DNA of 34,043 nt, taken from DATMRS01 sp035566015. Its GTDB lineage: Bacteria; Pseudomonadota; Alphaproteobacteria; Sphingomonadales; Sphingomonadaceae. Both the position numbers and the translations under genes were made by a program. Positions within the stretch are counted from its first letter, which is position 1, and every line of letters starts with the position of its first letter. Below the pieces are notes generated by a model. That model had not been told where the DNA came from, ran no database searches, and saw only the letters and a program-made list of their open reading frames with translations. Shown here piece by piece: positions 32,717-34,043 of the stretch. The stretch covers positions 1 to 34,043 of the forward strand of contig DATMRS010000015.1 of assembly GCA_035566015.1 (NCBI GenBank). Reading direction: 5' to 3'.

Positions 32717-32741
32717 GCGGCCGGGCCTCGCGCCCGGCCGC
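32717..32741. terminator. GC hairpin between convergent genes
   Basis: GCGGCCGGGC (32717-32726) pairs with GCCCGGCCGC (32732-32741) around a 5-base loop, in the 40-base gap between the SnoaL-like gene and the convergent DUF6282-like gene. No T-tract follows on either strand. Probably a shared transcript-end structure. Confidence 0.45.
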
Positions 32742-32747
32742 CCGCCT

Positions 32748-33821
32748 TCACCCCTTCTTGAGAACGGGCAATCCCAGCACTTTTGCCGGGTTCGCCTTGA
32801 ACATCAGGTCCAGATCATCCTCGCTGAATCCCGCCTCGCGCAGGACGCGGGCCGCGCGGACGAGCGCGTCGGGATGGTCGTACCAGCCGGTAAGGCCGCT
32901 GTCGGATGAGACGACGCAGTGGGCCGGGCCGATCGCCCGGATCATCTTGATCGCATTGTCGCGTCCCTTCCCGATCAGTTCGGAAGCGACGACCTCCGCA
33001 TAGGCGCCTTCCGCCGTCACCTGCTTGAGCTGGTCGATCGTGGGATCGGTGAACATCGGCCCCAGCCCGGGGTGGGTGATGATGATATGTTCGATGCCAC
33101 GCTTCCGCGCTTCCGCGACGATCTGCATCATTTCCTTGGCGTAAACATGTCCAGTGCCGAGCGTCAGCTTGTAATGGGCGATGAGGTCGAGCACCTTCAG
33201 CACCGACGGCAGAAGAACGCCATTCTTCGAAACGATGACGTAGGGCCGGTTCTCCTTGAGATATTTCACCTCATGTTCGGAATCATGTGTCGGCATCCAG
33301 ACGACCTTCGCATAATGGCCTTCGACTTCGGCGAAATAGCGGACGGCCTGCGGGTTTATACCGCCCACCGGCGCATTGAGCACGAGCGAGCCGAATGCCT
33401 CAAACCCCGGCACATTGTCATATTTGCGGATAAGGTAAGCGAGGCCCGCCGACTCGCTCCAGTGATTCTTCAGGACGAGGCCGCGCATGCCGCGCTCATA
33501 GTCCATCTTCGCAATCTCGAACGCGTCCCACTGCCGATTATAGGCATCGGGGCCGAAATGGGCATGCAGGTCGATCGCGCCTTTCAGCACGGGATCTTCG
33601 AGATGTTCGTCGGGCTTCGGCGTGACCGGCCGCTTTTTATAAGCCTCCCATGCGTCGAGATCGGTATTTTTCGATGGATTGACGATCGTGCTCGGCGCTG
33701 GCGCCCATGTCACCTGCGGCTTGGGCGCTGCGTCGGCCGCCAAGGCGGTCGTGCCGTGAAGTTCGGCGACGAGGGCGATTCCCAGCACAGCGATCGTCAG
33801 CTTCGTTTTGCGTGAAGACAT
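32748..33821 (-). CDS. Exported amidohydrolase-like protein (DUF6282-like)
   Basis: A 357-residue protein with a signal peptide (about 1-29, TTALA-ADAA). The barrel has amidohydrolase-type residues: H86-x-H88 (IDLHAHFGPD), K118 with H120 (LKNHW), H224 (GTGHVYAKE), H249 (ITHPGLGP) and D306 (SSDSG), which fit a metal site. I associate it with the uncharacterised DUF6282 group, from memory and not by search. A periplasmic hydrolase acting on an incoming substrate is plausible but unproven. The ATG at 33821 has GGAGG 3 bases upstream (tight spacing). Divergent from the gene at the right edge. Confidence 0.75.
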   Translation of the reverse strand: MSSRKTKLTIAVLGIALVAELHGTTALAADAAPKPQVTWAPAPSTIVNPSKNTDLDAWEAYKKRPVTPKPDEHLEDPVLKGAIDLHAHFGPDAYNRQWDAFEIAKMDYERGMRGLVLKNHWSESAGLAYLIRKYDNVPGFEAFGSLVLNAPVGGINPQAVRYFAEVEGHYAKVVWMPTHDSEHEVKYLKENRPYVIVSKNGVLLPSVLKVLDLIAHYKLTLGTGHVYAKEMMQIVAEARKRGIEHIIITHPGLGPMFTDPTIDQLKQVTAEGAYAEVVASELIGKGRDNAIKMIRAIGPAHCVVSSDSGLTGWYDHPDALVRAARVLREAGFSEDDLDLMFKANPAKVLGLPVLKKG

Positions 33822-33911
33822 ATTCCTCCCCTTCTATCCGGCCGCATCAGGGCCAATCCGTTCATTATGTCCGCGTCAAAGCAGGGTTTATAGCGACCCT
33901 GCCCACTTTCG

Positions 33912-33949
33912 TTGACAGTGTGTGCGGGGGTTTATACTTATCATGTTAT
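33912..33949 (+). promoter_or_regulatory. TTGACA-N20-TTATCATGTTAT promoter/operator (gene at right edge)
   Basis: On the plus strand TTGACA (33912-33917), exactly 20 bases, then TTATCATGTTAT (33938-33949) followed by GCTTTG. TACTTA at 17 bases, or TATACT at 15, could be the -10. The next ATG is at 33996 with GGAGAGG upstream. The divergent DUF6282-like gene may share control from this region. Confidence 0.75.
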
Positions 33950-33995
33950 GCTTTGTCACGCGCGGCAGGCGCGGACCCCGGAGAGGATCACCCCC

Positions 33996-34043
33996 ATGTA
34001 CGACAAGTCGGACCCACGCTCGACGCTCGCCACCGCCCAGCAG
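33996..34043 (+). CDS. Unidentified protein, N-terminal fragment (runs off window)
   Basis: Sixteen codons starting MYDKSDPRSTLATAQQ before the window ends. GGAGAGG lies 9 bases upstream and a strong MarR-type promoter precedes it, so a real gene is likely. Too short to name; by position it should be another catabolic or uptake gene of the regulon. Confidence 0.6.
   Translation, partial: MYDKSDPRSTLATAQQ

Noticed and set aside
1..34043. CRISPR array, tRNA, rRNA, IS element or prophage genes
   Set aside because: No regularly spaced repeats, no tRNA-like cloverleaf with CCA-end context, and no integrase, transposase or phage structural motifs were recognised.

Overview
The window is GC-rich, tightly packed bacterial DNA, most likely from a sphingomonad (Alphaproteobacteria, Sphingomonadales). 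That placement is inferred from gene content: a TonB-dependent receptor, three Rieske oxygenase alpha subunits, HpaR-like MarR regulators, a TauD/TfdA dioxygenase and an OpgH-type glucosyltransferase with capsule-type export proteins. No rRNA, tRNA, IS element, transposase, integrase or CRISPR array was seen.

Layout. (1) Positions 1-3.8 kb, minus strand: a catabolic operon of a phthalate-dioxygenase-type Rieske oxygenase, an enolase-superfamily enzyme, a DHDPS-family lyase and the start of a second Rieske oxygenase cut by the window edge. A 29-bp palindrome overlapping a TATAAT box lies upstream. (2) 3.85-8.3 kb, minus: a surface-glycan operon (KpsE/Wzz-like inner-membrane protein, Wza/KpsD-like export lipoprotein, OpgH-like glucosyltransferase). 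(3) 8.3-10.9 kb: a 640-bp gene-free stretch, an orphan substrate-binding protein and a convergent TauD/TfdA dioxygenase with its own palindromic operator. (4) 11-34 kb: a catabolic region with aldehyde dehydrogenase (preceded by a 30-codon ORF), aldo/keto reductase, a five-gene operon (Rieske alpha and beta, ketopantoate-reductase-like, fused DhaK-DhaL kinase, zinc alcohol dehydrogenase), EthD protein plus exported hydrolase, MarR-1, an MFS/amidohydrolase/MetE-like group, MarR-2 with an AraC regulator, a TonB-dependent receptor, an HSL-type hydrolase, two SnoaL-like proteins, an exported DUF6282-like amidohydrolase, and a truncated gene at the right edge.

The strongest non-genic signal is a repeated promoter/operator. 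Four promoters (12.7, 19.55, 30.2 and 33.9 kb) have the same layout: TTGACA, exactly 20 bases, then TTATCATGTTAT. Related boxes lie at 21.17, 25.72, 27.50 and 32.16 kb. Almost every transcription unit between 12.5 and 34 kb therefore carries a box, and the same region encodes two MarR paralogues about 82% identical. I infer a MarR-controlled regulon for uptake (receptor, MFS), ring attack (Rieske, EthD), hydrolysis (three hydrolases) and side-chain oxidation (ALDH, ADH, AKR) of an aromatic or polycyclic ester/ether-type compound. The substrate cannot be read from the sequence. No ferredoxin or reductase for the Rieske enzymes is present.
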